From the NCBI RefSeq assembly GCF_021864465.1, contig NZ_JAKKUV010000001.1, positions 320,895 through 384,894 on the forward strand: a DNA stretch of 64,000 nt, in the 5' to 3' direction. A model generated the notes under the pieces. It did not search any database, was not told the DNA's origin, and was given only the letters and a program-made list of their open reading frames with translations. A program made the position numbers and the translations under genes. This DNA is from Hyphobacterium sp. SN044 (GTDB lineage Bacteria > Pseudomonadota > Alphaproteobacteria > Caulobacterales > Maricaulaceae). Of the stretch, positions 45,322-54,464 are shown in pieces. The stretch's first letter is position 1; every line of letters starts with the position of its first letter.

Positions 45322-45972
45322 ATGTCCACTGACACCACGCTGGAGGACGTCACGCCGGCCGAACGCCGGCGGCGGCGGGTTCGCGACGCGATCATCGACG
45401 CGGCGGAAACGATCTTCGCGGCGGATGGTGAGGCGGGCATCTCCATGCGGCGCCTGGCCGAGGCGATCGATTACTCCCCGGCGGCGATCTACAAGTATTT
45501 CGATTCCAAGGAAGCGCTGTTCGCGGAGATGCGCGAACTCTTCTTCGAACGCCTGATCCGACGCATGGACGAGGCGGCCGAGGAGGCAGGCGAGGTCCAC
45601 ATGCTCTGCGAGCGCTGCGGCCGGGCCTATATCGAGACCGCGCTGGAAGAGCCGAAACACTACCTCATGGCGTTCTCCAACTGGGACAAGGACGATGCCC
45701 CGGACGAGTCGAGCTACGCCTTTGCCGCGGAAAAAAAACTGAAGGACATGGTCGAGGCCGGAATCACCAATGGCAGCTTCCGGAAGATGGACCCGGCCGT
45801 GGCATCGAAATGCGTCTGGGCCAGCGTCCACGGTCTCGCTATCCTGTTGGCATCCATGGACGAATTCCCGCATGGCATGCCGGGATCGGAGCATGTCACC
45901 CGCGACCAGGTGATCGATTTCCAGACCAACATGATCATCCGCGGACTGGCCGCCGATCGCCCCGCCGCATAG
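45322..45972 (+). CDS. TetR-family repressor of the adjacent RND efflux operon
   Basis: A 216-residue TetR regulator. The helix-turn-helix is at about residues 20-65 (AIIDAAETIFAADGEAGISM then RRLAEAIDYSPAAIYKYFDS with KEALF). The C-terminal helical domain (about 75-210) is a ligand-binding dimerisation region with two Cys (MLCERCGRAY). It is followed 12 bases later by a 23-bp palindrome and then by the efflux genes on the same strand, so it is probably their repressor and may be induced by a pump substrate. Confidence 0.92.
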   Translation: MSTDTTLEDVTPAERRRRRVRDAIIDAAETIFAADGEAGISMRRLAEAIDYSPAAIYKYFDSKEALFAEMRELFFERLIRRMDEAAEEAGEVHMLCERCGRAYIETALEEPKHYLMAFSNWDKDDAPDESSYAFAAEKKLKDMVEAGITNGSFRKMDPAVASKCVWASVHGLAILLASMDEFPHGMPGSEHVTRDQVIDFQTNMIIRGLAADRPAA

Positions 45973-45983
45973 CGGTCATTCAA

Positions 45984-46006
45984 AAAAGTGAACACTGTTC
46001 ACTTTT
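45984..46006. promoter_or_regulatory. Perfect 23-bp palindromic operator between tetR and the efflux operon
   Basis: Arms AAAAGTGAACA and TGTTCACTTTT are exact reverse complements around one central C. The site lies 12 bases after the tetR stop and 58 bases before the adaptor-protein ATG. Length, symmetry and position fit a TetR-family operator. Confidence 0.85.
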
Positions 46007-46063
46007 CAAACGCCACTGGTCGCACTAGATAGAGCCTCGTCCTGCAGTTGTGGGAGCGGGGGA

Positions 46064-47188
46064 ATGTCTCTTCATCTCGGTTTCAGGCGTTTCGGTGCCG
46101 GTGCAGCGGTGGTCGCCGCCGGGCTCGGCGTAGCCTTCCTGGTGGTTCTGGTCAGTGCGTCGCGAAGCGCCGATGCCCGTCTCGAACTCGGTCAGGCGGC
46201 GACGCCCTCCGTCCCCACACTCACCGTGGAATACCGGACCGATGCCAGCATGGGGGAATACTTCCCCGGCCTGGTGACGGCCCGGCGCGAGAGCGAGCTG
46301 GGCTTTGAGCGCGGCGGACGTATCGACGACATCGCTGTGGATGTCGGCGACCGGGTTGTAACTGGTCAGGTCCTGGCCCGGCTCGATACGCGCGCGCTTG
46401 AAGCCCAGATTGCCGCCGCCGATGCCCAGACCGCCGAGGCGCAGGCACAGGTCGCGCTGGCTCAATCCACTGAAGACCGCCAGCAGACCCTGCTCGAACG
46501 CGGCCACATCTCGCAGCAACGCCTCGATGAGGTCGCGACTTCCACCCATGCCGCGGAGGCCCGCCGCCGCGCGGCCGCGGCCTCGGCCAACGCTTTGCGC
46601 GCGCAACTGGCCCTGTCGGTGATCGAAGCCCCGTTCGACGGGGTGATCACGACGCGCCTGTCCGACGAGGGCGGGATCGCTGCGCCGGGGCAGGGGTTGT
46701 TGCGGATTGTCGAGGACACCGCGCTGGAAATCCGCGTCGGTCTGCCGGCGGACAGCGCCGCCGCGCTCGAACCCGGCACACTCTATGCCTTCGAAACCGC
46801 CGACAGAGAGATCGCGGCACGCTTCCGCGCTTCGACCGGTGTGGTTGACACTCGAACAAGATCCGTGACGGCGGTCTTCGACGTCGAGGGCCGGGCACAG
46901 GCAGGCCAGGTCGCCCGGTTGCGCCTGGAACAGGCGATCGACACCGAGGGCTTCTGGGTTCCGACCTCTGCCCTGGCGGAAGGCCGCCGCGGCCTGTGGT
47001 CGGTCTATGTGCTCGAAGCCGACGAATACGGCACCTATACGATCGCGCCGCACGCGGTTGAAACCGTCCGCATCGACTCCGGCCGCGCTTTCGTGCGCGG
47101 CGCAGTGGACGACGGCGCGGTGATCCTGCGCTCCGGCCTCGACCGGATCACGCCGGGACAGCGTGTACGCATCGGTGACGAGGCATGA
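46064..47188 (+). CDS. RND efflux periplasmic adaptor (membrane fusion protein)
   Basis: A 374-residue HlyD/AcrA-family adaptor linking the RND pump to an outer-membrane channel. An N-terminal hydrophobic anchor (AAVVAAGLGVAFLVVLVSAS) precedes the lipoyl half-motifs (GRIDDIAVDVGDRVVTGQVL and IEAPFDGVITTRLSDEGG), a coiled-coil hairpin (ALEAQIAAADAQTAEAQAQVAL) and a beta-barrel with membrane-proximal domain. The first gene after the operator; its stop overlaps the pump start by 4 bases. Confidence 0.93.
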   Translation: MSLHLGFRRFGAGAAVVAAGLGVAFLVVLVSASRSADARLELGQAATPSVPTLTVEYRTDASMGEYFPGLVTARRESELGFERGGRIDDIAVDVGDRVVTGQVLARLDTRALEAQIAAADAQTAEAQAQVALAQSTEDRQQTLLERGHISQQRLDEVATSTHAAEARRRAAAASANALRAQLALSVIEAPFDGVITTRLSDEGGIAAPGQGLLRIVEDTALEIRVGLPADSAAALEPGTLYAFETADREIAARFRASTGVVDTRTRSVTAVFDVEGRAQAGQVARLRLEQAIDTEGFWVPTSALAEGRRGLWSVYVLEADEYGTYTIAPHAVETVRIDSGRAFVRGAVDDGAVILRSGLDRITPGQRVRIGDEA

Positions 47189-50100
47189 GTACGCTTTTCT
47201 TCCGCTACGCCCGGGTCACCATCCTGGCCATCATCCTGCTGGTGGCGGCAGGATTGGCGGCCTTCTTCACGCTCGGCCGGCAGGAAGACCCCAGTCTGAC
47301 GCAGCGCTACGGCTCCATCGTCACCGTCTTCCCGGGCGCGTCCGCCGAACGGGTCGAGGCGCTGATCACCGATCCGCTCGAACAGGCGATTCTCGAACTC
47401 GCCGAGATCGACGAGCTGGAATCGGAATCACGCAACGGCGTCTCGATCATCCAGATTTCCATGCGGGAAGACCTGTCGCCCGGCGAAGTCGACGAGGGCT
47501 GGACGCTGGTTCGCGAGCAGGTCGACAGCGTGCGCCCGACCCTGCCGGCCGGGGCTGGCCAGCCGGACGTCACGCGCTTCTACATGGGTGCAGCGACGCT
47601 GGTGGTGGGCCTGACCTGGCCCGATGAGCAGGAGCCCAATCTCGCCATCCTGTCGCGCCTCGCCGAAGACCTTCAGGACCGGCTCGGCAATCTCTCCGGT
47701 ACGGACGAAACCCGCGTCTTCGGCGCGCCCGAGGAGGAAATCCGCGTCCTCGTCGATCCCGACGCGGCGGCCGCGCTAGGCCTCAGCGTCGGCGAAGTCG
47801 CGCAGCTTGTGGCCAGTGCCGATTCCAAGACCCCGGCCGGCGAGCTCCGCAATGGCGAAGTGAATCTCGCGGTCGAGGTTGCGGGCGAGTTCGACTCGCT
47901 CGACCGCATCCGCTCGGTACCCGTCGCCGAAACGCCCGAGGGTGATTTCGTGCGTCTGGCTGATATCGCCGATGTCGAGAAGGGTGTGCGCACGCCGGCG
48001 GCGACCTCCTCCTTCCACAACAACCGCCAGACCGTGATCGTCGCGGCCTATCTCCAGCCTGAGCTGCGCGTCGATGCCTGGTCGGCGCGCGCGATGGAGG
48101 TGGTCAATGAATTCGCGGGCGAGACCCACGGCGTCGATGTCGAAGTGCTGTTCCGCCAGTCCGACTATGTCGAAAGCCGCCTCAATGGCCTGGCGACCAA
48201 TCTCGGCTATTCCGCGCTGATCGTCTTCGTCGTGCTCTTCCTGATGATGGGGTGGCGGTCGGCGCTGATCGTCGGTTCGGCCCTGCCGCTGACCGTCCTC
48301 TTCGTCCTGTTCCTGATCAACATCTATGACGAGCCGCTGCACCAGATGTCGGTGACGGGCCTCGTCGTCGCGCTCGGCCTTCTGATCGACAACGCCATTG
48401 TCGTGGTCGACGAATACCGGCTGATGCGCGGCAAGGGCTTGCCACCGCTCGACGCCATCAACCGGTCGCTCAAACACCTGTTTGCGCCGCTGCTGGCCTC
48501 GACGCTGACGACGGTCTTCGCCTTCGCCCCGATCGCCCTGATGCCCGGTAGCGCGGGTGAGTTCATTTCGATGATCGGCATCTCCGTAATCTTCGCGGTG
48601 GTCTCTTCCTTCGTCCTGGCGATGACGGTGATCCCGGCGCTCGCCGGCTGGTTCGATGGCGGCGTGCCCAAGCGCAACGCGCCCTTCTGGCAGGAGGGCA
48701 TCTCCAGCCGCCGCCTGACCGCGATGTATCGCGGCGTGCTCGACACGATCGTGGCGCGTCCCTGGGTCGGGCTGGTCGCGGGGATCATCCTGCCGGTCGC
48801 GGGCTTCTTCGCGGCCTCGACCCTGCCGATGCAATTCTTCCCGCCGACCGACCGGGACATGTTCCAGGTCGAGATGGTGCTGCCGGCCAACACCTCGATC
48901 GAGGAAACCGAACGCCAGACCCGCCGCGCGACCGACCTGATCCTGGCCCATGACGGTGTGATCGATGTTGTCTGGACACTCGGCGAGAGCGGACCGCGCA
49001 CTTATTACAACGTCGCCGGCAGCCAGTCGGATTCGCCCTATTTCGCGACCGGCTTCGTCCGCACCGAATCCGCCGCGGTCACGCGCAATCTGTTGCCGGA
49101 CCTGCAGCGCGAGGTGATGGACGCCTTCCCGCAGAGCCGTTTCCTCACGCTCCCGTTTGAACAGGGCCCGCCCATTCCCGCGCCGATCGAGATCCAGTTG
49201 GTCGGCCCCGATCTCGCCGTGCTCGACGATCTCGGGGACGAGGTGCGCCGGGTCCTGTCATCGACGCCGGGTGTGACCGCCACGACGGCGAGCCTGCGCG
49301 TGGGCACGCCGGTCGCCCGCCTCGATATCGACGAAGCCTCGGCCCGGATGGCCGGGATCCGGCTCGAAGAGCTCGCCAACCGGCTGCGCGCCGATTTCGA
49401 CGGCGCCCCGGGCGGCAGTATTCTGGAGGGCGTGGTCGAACTTCCGGTCCGGGTTATCGCCCGCGAGGATCGCCGCGCCAGCGTGTCTGACCTTTCGGCG
49501 ACGACCCTGGCCGACCGCAACGATCCGTCATCGCTCGGCTCGCCGCTTGCTGCGCTGGGCTCGGTCTCGCTGCAGCCGGAAGTCTCGAACATTTCCCGCC
49601 TCGACGGTCGCCGGGTGAACACGGTCTACGGCTTCATCGAGCCCTTCACCCTGCCGGCGCCGATCCTCGACGTCTTCCTTGATCGCCTTGACGCAGCGGG
49701 TATCGAACTGCCGCCCGGCTATGAACTTCTGATCGGGGGCGAGGCGGAATCGCGCGGCGACGCCGTGGGCGACCTGTTCGGCACGGCCGTGCCGCTCCTG
49801 ATCCTGATGGTCGGCTCGGTCGTCCTCGCCTTCAACTCGTTTCGTTATGCCGGGATCGTGCTGGTGGTCGGTGTGTTGTCGGTCGGTCTCGCCATGTTCG
49901 GCGTCTGGCTGTTTGGAACGCCGCTCGGCTTCAATGCCATCGTGGGGTCGATGGGTCTGGTCGGTCTGTCGATCAACGGGACCATCGTCGTGCTCTCTGC
50001 CTTGCGCACCAGCGATGCGGTGAAGGCAGGTGGGCTGGAGGCGATCCAGGACACGGTCATCGATGCAACGCGCCATATCGTCTCGACAACGCTGACAACG

Positions 50101-50319
50101 ATCGGCGGCTTTGCGCCGTTGTTGATCGACGGCGACGCCTTCTGGATGCCCTTCGCTTCGGCCGTGGCAGGCGGCGTGGCGGGGTCGGCGCTGCTGGCGC
50201 TGTTCTTCGCACCGGCCGCCTTCGTGCTGCTGCAGCGAATCGAGGCGAGGAAGGCGGACTTCAAGGCCAAGCTGAAATCGCGCGCTCGAAGCGGTTCCTT
50301 GATCGGTGCCGCCGAATAG
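47185..50319 (+). CDS. RND efflux transporter permease
   Basis: A 1044-residue inner-membrane RND pump with 12 expected helices and two large periplasmic loops. Visible are the N-terminal helix (ARVTILAIILLVAAGLAAFF), LILMVGSVVLAFNSF in the second half, and the proton-relay helix GLLIDNAIVVVDEYRLMRGKG, where the Asp-Asp pair of AcrB is Asp-Asn. It is driven by the proton gradient and works with the preceding adaptor (ATGA overlap). No outer-membrane channel gene is adjacent, so a TolC-like partner must be encoded elsewhere. Confidence 0.94.
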   Translation: MSTLFFRYARVTILAIILLVAAGLAAFFTLGRQEDPSLTQRYGSIVTVFPGASAERVEALITDPLEQAILELAEIDELESESRNGVSIIQISMREDLSPGEVDEGWTLVREQVDSVRPTLPAGAGQPDVTRFYMGAATLVVGLTWPDEQEPNLAILSRLAEDLQDRLGNLSGTDETRVFGAPEEEIRVLVDPDAAAALGLSVGEVAQLVASADSKTPAGELRNGEVNLAVEVAGEFDSLDRIRSVPVAETPEGDFVRLADIADVEKGVRTPAATSSFHNNRQTVIVAAYLQPELRVDAWSARAMEVVNEFAGETHGVDVEVLFRQSDYVESRLNGLATNLGYSALIVFVVLFLMMGWRSALIVGSALPLTVLFVLFLINIYDEPLHQMSVTGLVVALGLLIDNAIVVVDEYRLMRGKGLPPLDAINRSLKHLFAPLLASTLTTVFAFAPIALMPGSAGEFISMIGISVIFAVVSSFVLAMTVIPALAGWFDGGVPKRNAPFWQEGISSRRLTAMYRGVLDTIVARPWVGLVAGIILPVAGFFAASTLPMQFFPPTDRDMFQVEMVLPANTSIEETERQTRRATDLILAHDGVIDVVWTLGESGPRTYYNVAGSQSDSPYFATGFVRTESAAVTRNLLPDLQREVMDAFPQSRFLTLPFEQGPPIPAPIEIQLVGPDLAVLDDLGDEVRRVLSSTPGVTATTASLRVGTPVARLDIDEASARMAGIRLEELANRLRADFDGAPGGSILEGVVELPVRVIAREDRRASVSDLSATTLADRNDPSSLGSPLAALGSVSLQPEVSNISRLDGRRVNTVYGFIEPFTLPAPILDVFLDRLDAAGIELPPGYELLIGGEAESRGDAVGDLFGTAVPLLILMVGSVVLAFNSFRYAGIVLVVGVLSVGLAMFGVWLFGTPLGFNAIVGSMGLVGLSINGTIVVLSALRTSDAVKAGGLEAIQDTVIDATRHIVSTTLTTIGGFAPLLIDGDAFWMPFASAVAGGVAGSALLALFFAPAAFVLLQRIEARKADFKAKLKSRARSGSLIGAAE

Positions 50320-50353
50320 CGCCAGTGTCTGCGCACCGGTAGTGGAGCAGGAC

Positions 50354-50956
50354 ATGGACGAAGCCCGCGGCCCCTGGCGCGTTCACGGCGTGCGCATCGC
50401 CTATGAAAATCCGTGGATGCAGGTGATCGAGCATGACGCGACGCGCCCCGACGGCGCGCCTGCCGTCTATGCCGTCATGTGCCCCAAGCACGTCGCCATT
50501 GCGGTCCTGCCGATTCATGCGGACGGTCAGATCGAGATGGTCGGCCAGCACCGTTTCGCGACCGACCGCTATGAGTGGGAGCTCCCCGAAGGTGGCGGCC
50601 GCGTCGGCGGCGATCCGCTGGAGGACGCCAAACGCGAGCTGAAGGAAGAGACCGGCCTGACCGCGAAGCGATGGTTGCAGATGCTGGAGGTCGATCTGTC
50701 GAACTCCATCACCAACGAGCCGGCCATCGGCTTCATCGCCTGGGATCTGACCGAGGGCGAGGCCGAACCCGAGGGGACCGAAGTGATCGCGCCCCGCCGC
50801 CTGCCGTTTGCCGAAGCCGTTCAACGGGCGGTGAACGGCGAATTCCGGGACATGTTGACGGTGGCGATGCTGATGAAGGCGCACTACATGGCGACGAACG
50901 GGCTGCTCGATGCCGGCCTGGCCCGGGCGATGCTGAGCGGAGACCAAGCGCGATGA
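50354..50956 (+). CDS. NUDIX hydrolase (ADP-ribose pyrophosphatase-like)
   Basis: A 200-residue NUDIX enzyme. The NUDIX box occurs as EGGGRVGGDPLEDAKRELKE followed by ETGL: the RELxEETG half is intact, but the first conserved Glu (seven residues before RE) is Gly. The N-terminal FMVGQ-like region IEMVGQHRFATDRYEWELPE is typical of ADP-ribose pyrophosphatases. GGAG lies 7 bases before the ATG at 50354. It overlaps cysE by 4 bases. Confidence 0.88.
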   Translation: MDEARGPWRVHGVRIAYENPWMQVIEHDATRPDGAPAVYAVMCPKHVAIAVLPIHADGQIEMVGQHRFATDRYEWELPEGGGRVGGDPLEDAKRELKEETGLTAKRWLQMLEVDLSNSITNEPAIGFIAWDLTEGEAEPEGTEVIAPRRLPFAEAVQRAVNGEFRDMLTVAMLMKAHYMATNGLLDAGLARAMLSGDQAR

Positions 50957-51762
50957 CTGCCGAACCGATCAAGGCCCGCACGGGCCTTTCCGCCGTCTGG
51001 TCCCGTCTGCGTGTCGAGGCCGCCTCTGCGGCGGCTGAAGAGCCGATCCTCGCCAGCTTCCTCAACGCGGCGGTGCTCCGGCACAATTCCTTTCAGGACG
51101 CACTCATTCACCGGCTCGCCGCGACGCTGGCCGATGCCCAACTCGATAATCTGGTCGCGCGCGATGTGGTCGCCGAGGCGATCCATGGCGACCCGGGGAT
51201 TGCCGAATGCGCCGCCGCGGACATGACCGCGACTGACGAGCGCGACCCGGCCTGCAAGTCGCTGCTGCAGCCCTTCCTCTACTTCAAGGGCTGGGGCGCG
51301 CTGCAGGGACATCGCATCGCGCACTGGCTGTGGAATGAGGGGCGCGAGACGCTCGCCTTTCATATCCAGTCGAGGATTTCCGAACGCTTCGCCGTCGACA
51401 TCCACCCGGCCGCCCGTATGGGCCGGGGCATCATGATCGACCACGCAACCAGCGTGGTGATCGGCGAGACGGCGACCGTCGGCAACGACGTCTCCCTGCT
51501 GCACGGCGTCACGCTGGGTGGCACCGGGGCCAAGGGCGTCGACCGGCACCCCAAGATCGGCAATGGCGTGCTGATCGGGGCCGGGGCCAGTGTTCTCGGC
51601 AATATCCGGGTCGGCGACGAGGCCCGCGTGGCGGCCGGCTCCGTCGTGCTGAAGGATGTACCGGAAAACTGCACCGTGGCGGGCGTTCCAGCCCAGCCCG
51701 TGGGCGGGCGATGCGCAGAACCGGCGCGCCGCATGGAACAGACGCTGCGCGACGACGACTGA
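50953..51762 (+). CDS. cysE: Serine O-acetyltransferase
   Basis: Acetylates serine with acetyl-CoA, the first step of cysteine synthesis. The 269-residue protein has the N-terminal helical SATase domain (EEPILASFLNAAVLRHNSFQ and the LLQPFLYFKGWGALQGHRIAHW region) and a left-handed beta-helix of hexapeptide repeats with the active-site segment GIMIDHATSVVIGETATVG and DVSLLHGVTLGGTG. The start overlaps the NUDIX stop (ATGA). The C-terminal tail ends LRDDD rather than the Ile-ending peptide that docks on cysteine synthase in E. coli. Confidence 0.95.
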   Translation: MTAEPIKARTGLSAVWSRLRVEAASAAAEEPILASFLNAAVLRHNSFQDALIHRLAATLADAQLDNLVARDVVAEAIHGDPGIAECAAADMTATDERDPACKSLLQPFLYFKGWGALQGHRIAHWLWNEGRETLAFHIQSRISERFAVDIHPAARMGRGIMIDHATSVVIGETATVGNDVSLLHGVTLGGTGAKGVDRHPKIGNGVLIGAGASVLGNIRVGDEARVAAGSVVLKDVPENCTVAGVPAQPVGGRCAEPARRMEQTLRDDD

Positions 51763-51846
51763 AGCGGTTTTCCAACCCGGCGAATGTTCGGCTATGGTCC
51801 GCGCGAATCCGCAATTCAATTCCAATCAAGCGACAGGGAAACACCC

Positions 51847-52071
51847 GTGACGCCCACAATCTCCCCTCAGGAATCCGACAAGCTCCAGGCCTTCCTCCAG
51901 AAGAAGCTGAACCCCGGCATCGTGGTCCAGCGCCGCCAGCGCGCCGACGAATGCGCGGAAATCTATCTCGGCCAGGAATGCCTCGGCGTGGTCTCGAAGA
52001 TCGTCGATGAAGGTGAAACCTCCTTCTCGTTCGAGATCACCATTCTGGACATCGACCTCGAAGAGGTCTGA
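51847..52071 (+). CDS. DUF3126 family protein
   Basis: A 74-residue protein characteristic of alphaproteobacteria (DUF3126). Sequence: an N-terminal helix (QESDKLQAFLQKKLNPGIVV), then RADECAEIYLGQECLGVVSKI and the acidic end TILDIDLEEV. The start is GTG at 51847, with AGGGAA before it. It follows cysE by 84 bases, a conserved neighbourhood as I recall it. Function unknown. Confidence 0.85.
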   Translation: MTPTISPQESDKLQAFLQKKLNPGIVVQRRQRADECAEIYLGQECLGVVSKIVDEGETSFSFEITILDIDLEEV

Positions 52072-52080
52072 TCTCCCGGC

Positions 52081-52851
52081 GTGACCCTTTCCGCCGACGC
52101 CCTGACCAAACGCTTCCCGGACGGCACGCTCGCCGTCGACGGGATCAGTTTCACGGTCGCGGCCGGCGAATGCCTCGCCATCATCGGCGAGTCGGGTTGC
52201 GGCAAGACCACCACGCTCAAGATGCTGAACCGCCTGATCGAACCGACGGGCGGTTCAGTCACCTTTGCGGGCGAGGACGTCACGGCATTGAAGCCCGAGG
52301 CGCTGCGCCGCCGTATCGGCTGGGTGATGCAGGGCGACGGCCTGTTTCCGCACATGACCGTGGCGGAGAATATCGCCGTCACGCCCCGCCTTCTGACCTG
52401 GGACAAGGCGCGGATCGACGCCCGGGTGGACGCGCTGATCGAACAGGTGCGTCTGTCCATTGCCGAGCATCGCAATCGCTATCCGGCGCAATTGTCCGGA
52501 GGACAGCGCCAGCGCGTCGCGATCGCCCGTGCCCTTTCGGTCGAACCGGAACTCCTCCTGCTCGACGAGGCCTTCGGCGCACTCGACCCGCTGACTCGCG
52601 GCGCCTTGCAGTCCGATTTCACGGCGCTTCGACGCGAGCTCGGTTTCGCCGCCGTCATGGTGACGCATGACATGGCCGAGGCCCTGCTGATCGCCGACCG
52701 TATCCTGGTGATGAAAACGGGGCGGGTCGTTCGCACCGGTACGCCCGCAGATCTGCTCCAGGATCCCGGCGATCCGTATGTCGAGGACCTCCTCGCCATG
52801 CCGCGCCAGCAGGCCCGCGCGATCGAACGGCTGGAGGCGGGCCATGCCTGA
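52081..52851 (+). CDS. ABC transporter ATP-binding protein, glycine betaine/choline type
   Basis: A 256-residue ATPase of the OpuCA/ProV class. Walker A is IIGESGCGKTTTLKMLNRL (the KMLNRL run is typical of osmoprotectant systems). The signature is LSGGQRQRVAIARAL, Walker B LLLLDEAFGALDPLTR and the switch His is VTHDMAEAL. It lacks the C-terminal CBS pair of OpuCA. It starts at GTG 10 bases after DUF3126 and overlaps the permease gene by 8 bases. Confidence 0.93.
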   Translation: MTLSADALTKRFPDGTLAVDGISFTVAAGECLAIIGESGCGKTTTLKMLNRLIEPTGGSVTFAGEDVTALKPEALRRRIGWVMQGDGLFPHMTVAENIAVTPRLLTWDKARIDARVDALIEQVRLSIAEHRNRYPAQLSGGQRQRVAIARALSVEPELLLLDEAFGALDPLTRGALQSDFTALRRELGFAAVMVTHDMAEALLIADRILVMKTGRVVRTGTPADLLQDPGDPYVEDLLAMPRQQARAIERLEAGHA

Positions 52852-54400
52852 CCGCCTCGACGAAGCCGTCGCCAACCTGCCCGCCTATCTCGGCGGGCAC
52901 ATGCAGCTTGTCCTGTCCGGCCTCATCATCTCGGTGCTGATCGCCGTGCCACTCGGCATTTTCGCCGCGCGAAACAGGACGCTGGCCGGTCCGGTTCTGG
53001 GCGTCGCCTCGACGCTCCAGACCATTCCTTCGCTCGCACTGCTGGCGCTGATGGTGCCGATCCTCGGCGGACGCATCGGCTTTGCCCCGGCCTTCATCGC
53101 GCTGACCCTCTACGGCATCCTGCCCATCCTGCGGAACACGGTGGTCGGTCTGCAGGGCGTCGACCCGGTTGTACGCGAGGCGGCGCGCGGCACTGGCATG
53201 ACGCCGCTGCAGTCATTGCGGCAGGTCGAACTGCCCCTGGCCCTCCCGACCATCATTGCCGGGCTTCGCACCGCCACGGTGTGGATCGTCGGCACGGCCA
53301 CGCTGGCGACCCCCGTGGGGGCCACCAGCCTCGGCAATTACATCTTCTCCGGCCTCCAGACCCGCGACTGGACGACGGTGGTGTTCGGCTGCCTCATTGC
53401 GGCGGGGCTCGCCCTCCTGCTCGATCAGGCGATCCGCCTCGCCGAACTGGCCGCCCGGGAGCGCAAGCGCGCGCCGGCCTTCGCCGGGATCGCGATTGCG
53501 GCCGTGCTGGCGATGGGCGCGGCCCTGCCACTGGTCACCGGCACATCGGCCGCACGCGGGATCGGGTCAGGCGAGGGCGAGGTAATGGCCGGGATCGAGG
53601 GCCGGACCGTTGTCATCGGGGCCAAGGGTTTCACCGAGCAATACATTCTCTCAGCACTGCTCGAACGCGTGCTGGAAGACGCCGGAGCGAATGTCGAAGT
53701 CCGGGAGAATCTCGGCTCGACCATCGCCTTCGACGCCCTGCGCTCCGGCGAGATCGACGTCTATGTCGACTATACCGGCACGATCTGGGCGACGGTGATG
53801 GAGCGCGAAGAAAGCGCCGGGCGCTACGACATGTTCGTGCGCATGGCCGGCTGGTTGCGCGAGGAGCACGGGATTCTCGCCCTCGGCCGGCTCGGCTTTG
53901 AAAACGCCTACGGCTATGCCGTGCGGCGAGACTGGGCCGAGGCGAACGGAATCGGGACGATCGGCGATCTTTCGGGGCGCGGTGCGCGGATCGGCGGCGA
54001 CCCGGAATTCTTCGTCCGCGCCGAATGGCTGCGCAGCCGCGACGCCTACGGCCTGCAGGATGCGCGCACAAGGCCGATGGATTCCACCTTCATGTATGGC
54101 GCGCTGCGCGACGGCGAGGTTGACGCGGTCAGCGCCTACACGACCGACGGGCGGATTTCGGACTACGACCTCGTCGTGCTGGACGACCCGCTCCAGATCC
54201 TGCCGCCCTATGACGCGGTGATGCTGATCTCGCCCGACGCCGCCCGAAACCCGGCGCTGGCGGGGACGCTCTCGGTGCTCTTGAACGCCATCCCGGCCGA
54301 GACCATGCGCCGCGCCAACGCCATGGTCGATCTCGACGGCGCCACGCCAGGCGAGGCGGCGGATTGGCTCTATGGGGAAGTGGTGGCGGTCGGGGAGTAA
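52844..54400 (+). CDS. Fused permease and substrate-binding protein of the osmoprotectant ABC transporter
   Basis: A 518-residue fusion. Residues ~15-215 form a BPD_transp_1 permease with the EAA-type loop VREAARGTGMTPLQSLRQVE and LPLALPTIIAGLRTATVWIVGTAT (in pieces). A further helix (FAGIAIAAVLAMGAALPLV) tethers a periplasmic OpuAC-type binding domain (~250-515: VVIGAKGFTEQYILSALLER, FDALRSGEIDVYVDYTGTIW). With the ATPase this makes a complete two-gene importer, probably for quaternary amines, by family. Confidence 0.93.
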   Translation: MPDRLDEAVANLPAYLGGHMQLVLSGLIISVLIAVPLGIFAARNRTLAGPVLGVASTLQTIPSLALLALMVPILGGRIGFAPAFIALTLYGILPILRNTVVGLQGVDPVVREAARGTGMTPLQSLRQVELPLALPTIIAGLRTATVWIVGTATLATPVGATSLGNYIFSGLQTRDWTTVVFGCLIAAGLALLLDQAIRLAELAARERKRAPAFAGIAIAAVLAMGAALPLVTGTSAARGIGSGEGEVMAGIEGRTVVIGAKGFTEQYILSALLERVLEDAGANVEVRENLGSTIAFDALRSGEIDVYVDYTGTIWATVMEREESAGRYDMFVRMAGWLREEHGILALGRLGFENAYGYAVRRDWAEANGIGTIGDLSGRGARIGGDPEFFVRAEWLRSRDAYGLQDARTRPMDSTFMYGALRDGEVDAVSAYTTDGRISDYDLVVLDDPLQILPPYDAVMLISPDAARNPALAGTLSVLLNAIPAETMRRANAMVDLDGATPGEAADWLYGEVVAVGE

Positions 54401-54412
54401 CACCCGAACGCA

Positions 54413-54441
54413 AACCGGCGGAGCCATGGGCCCCGCCGGTT
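54413..54441. terminator. Hairpin between convergent transporter and phoH genes
   Basis: A 9-bp perfect stem (AACCGGCGG / CCGCCGGTT) with an 11-base loop sits 13 bases after the transporter stop. It lacks a long T-tract, so it may be a weak or Rho-assisted terminator. Confidence 0.65.
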
Positions 54442-54464
54442 CACTGCATCCGAATTGAAGTGCG

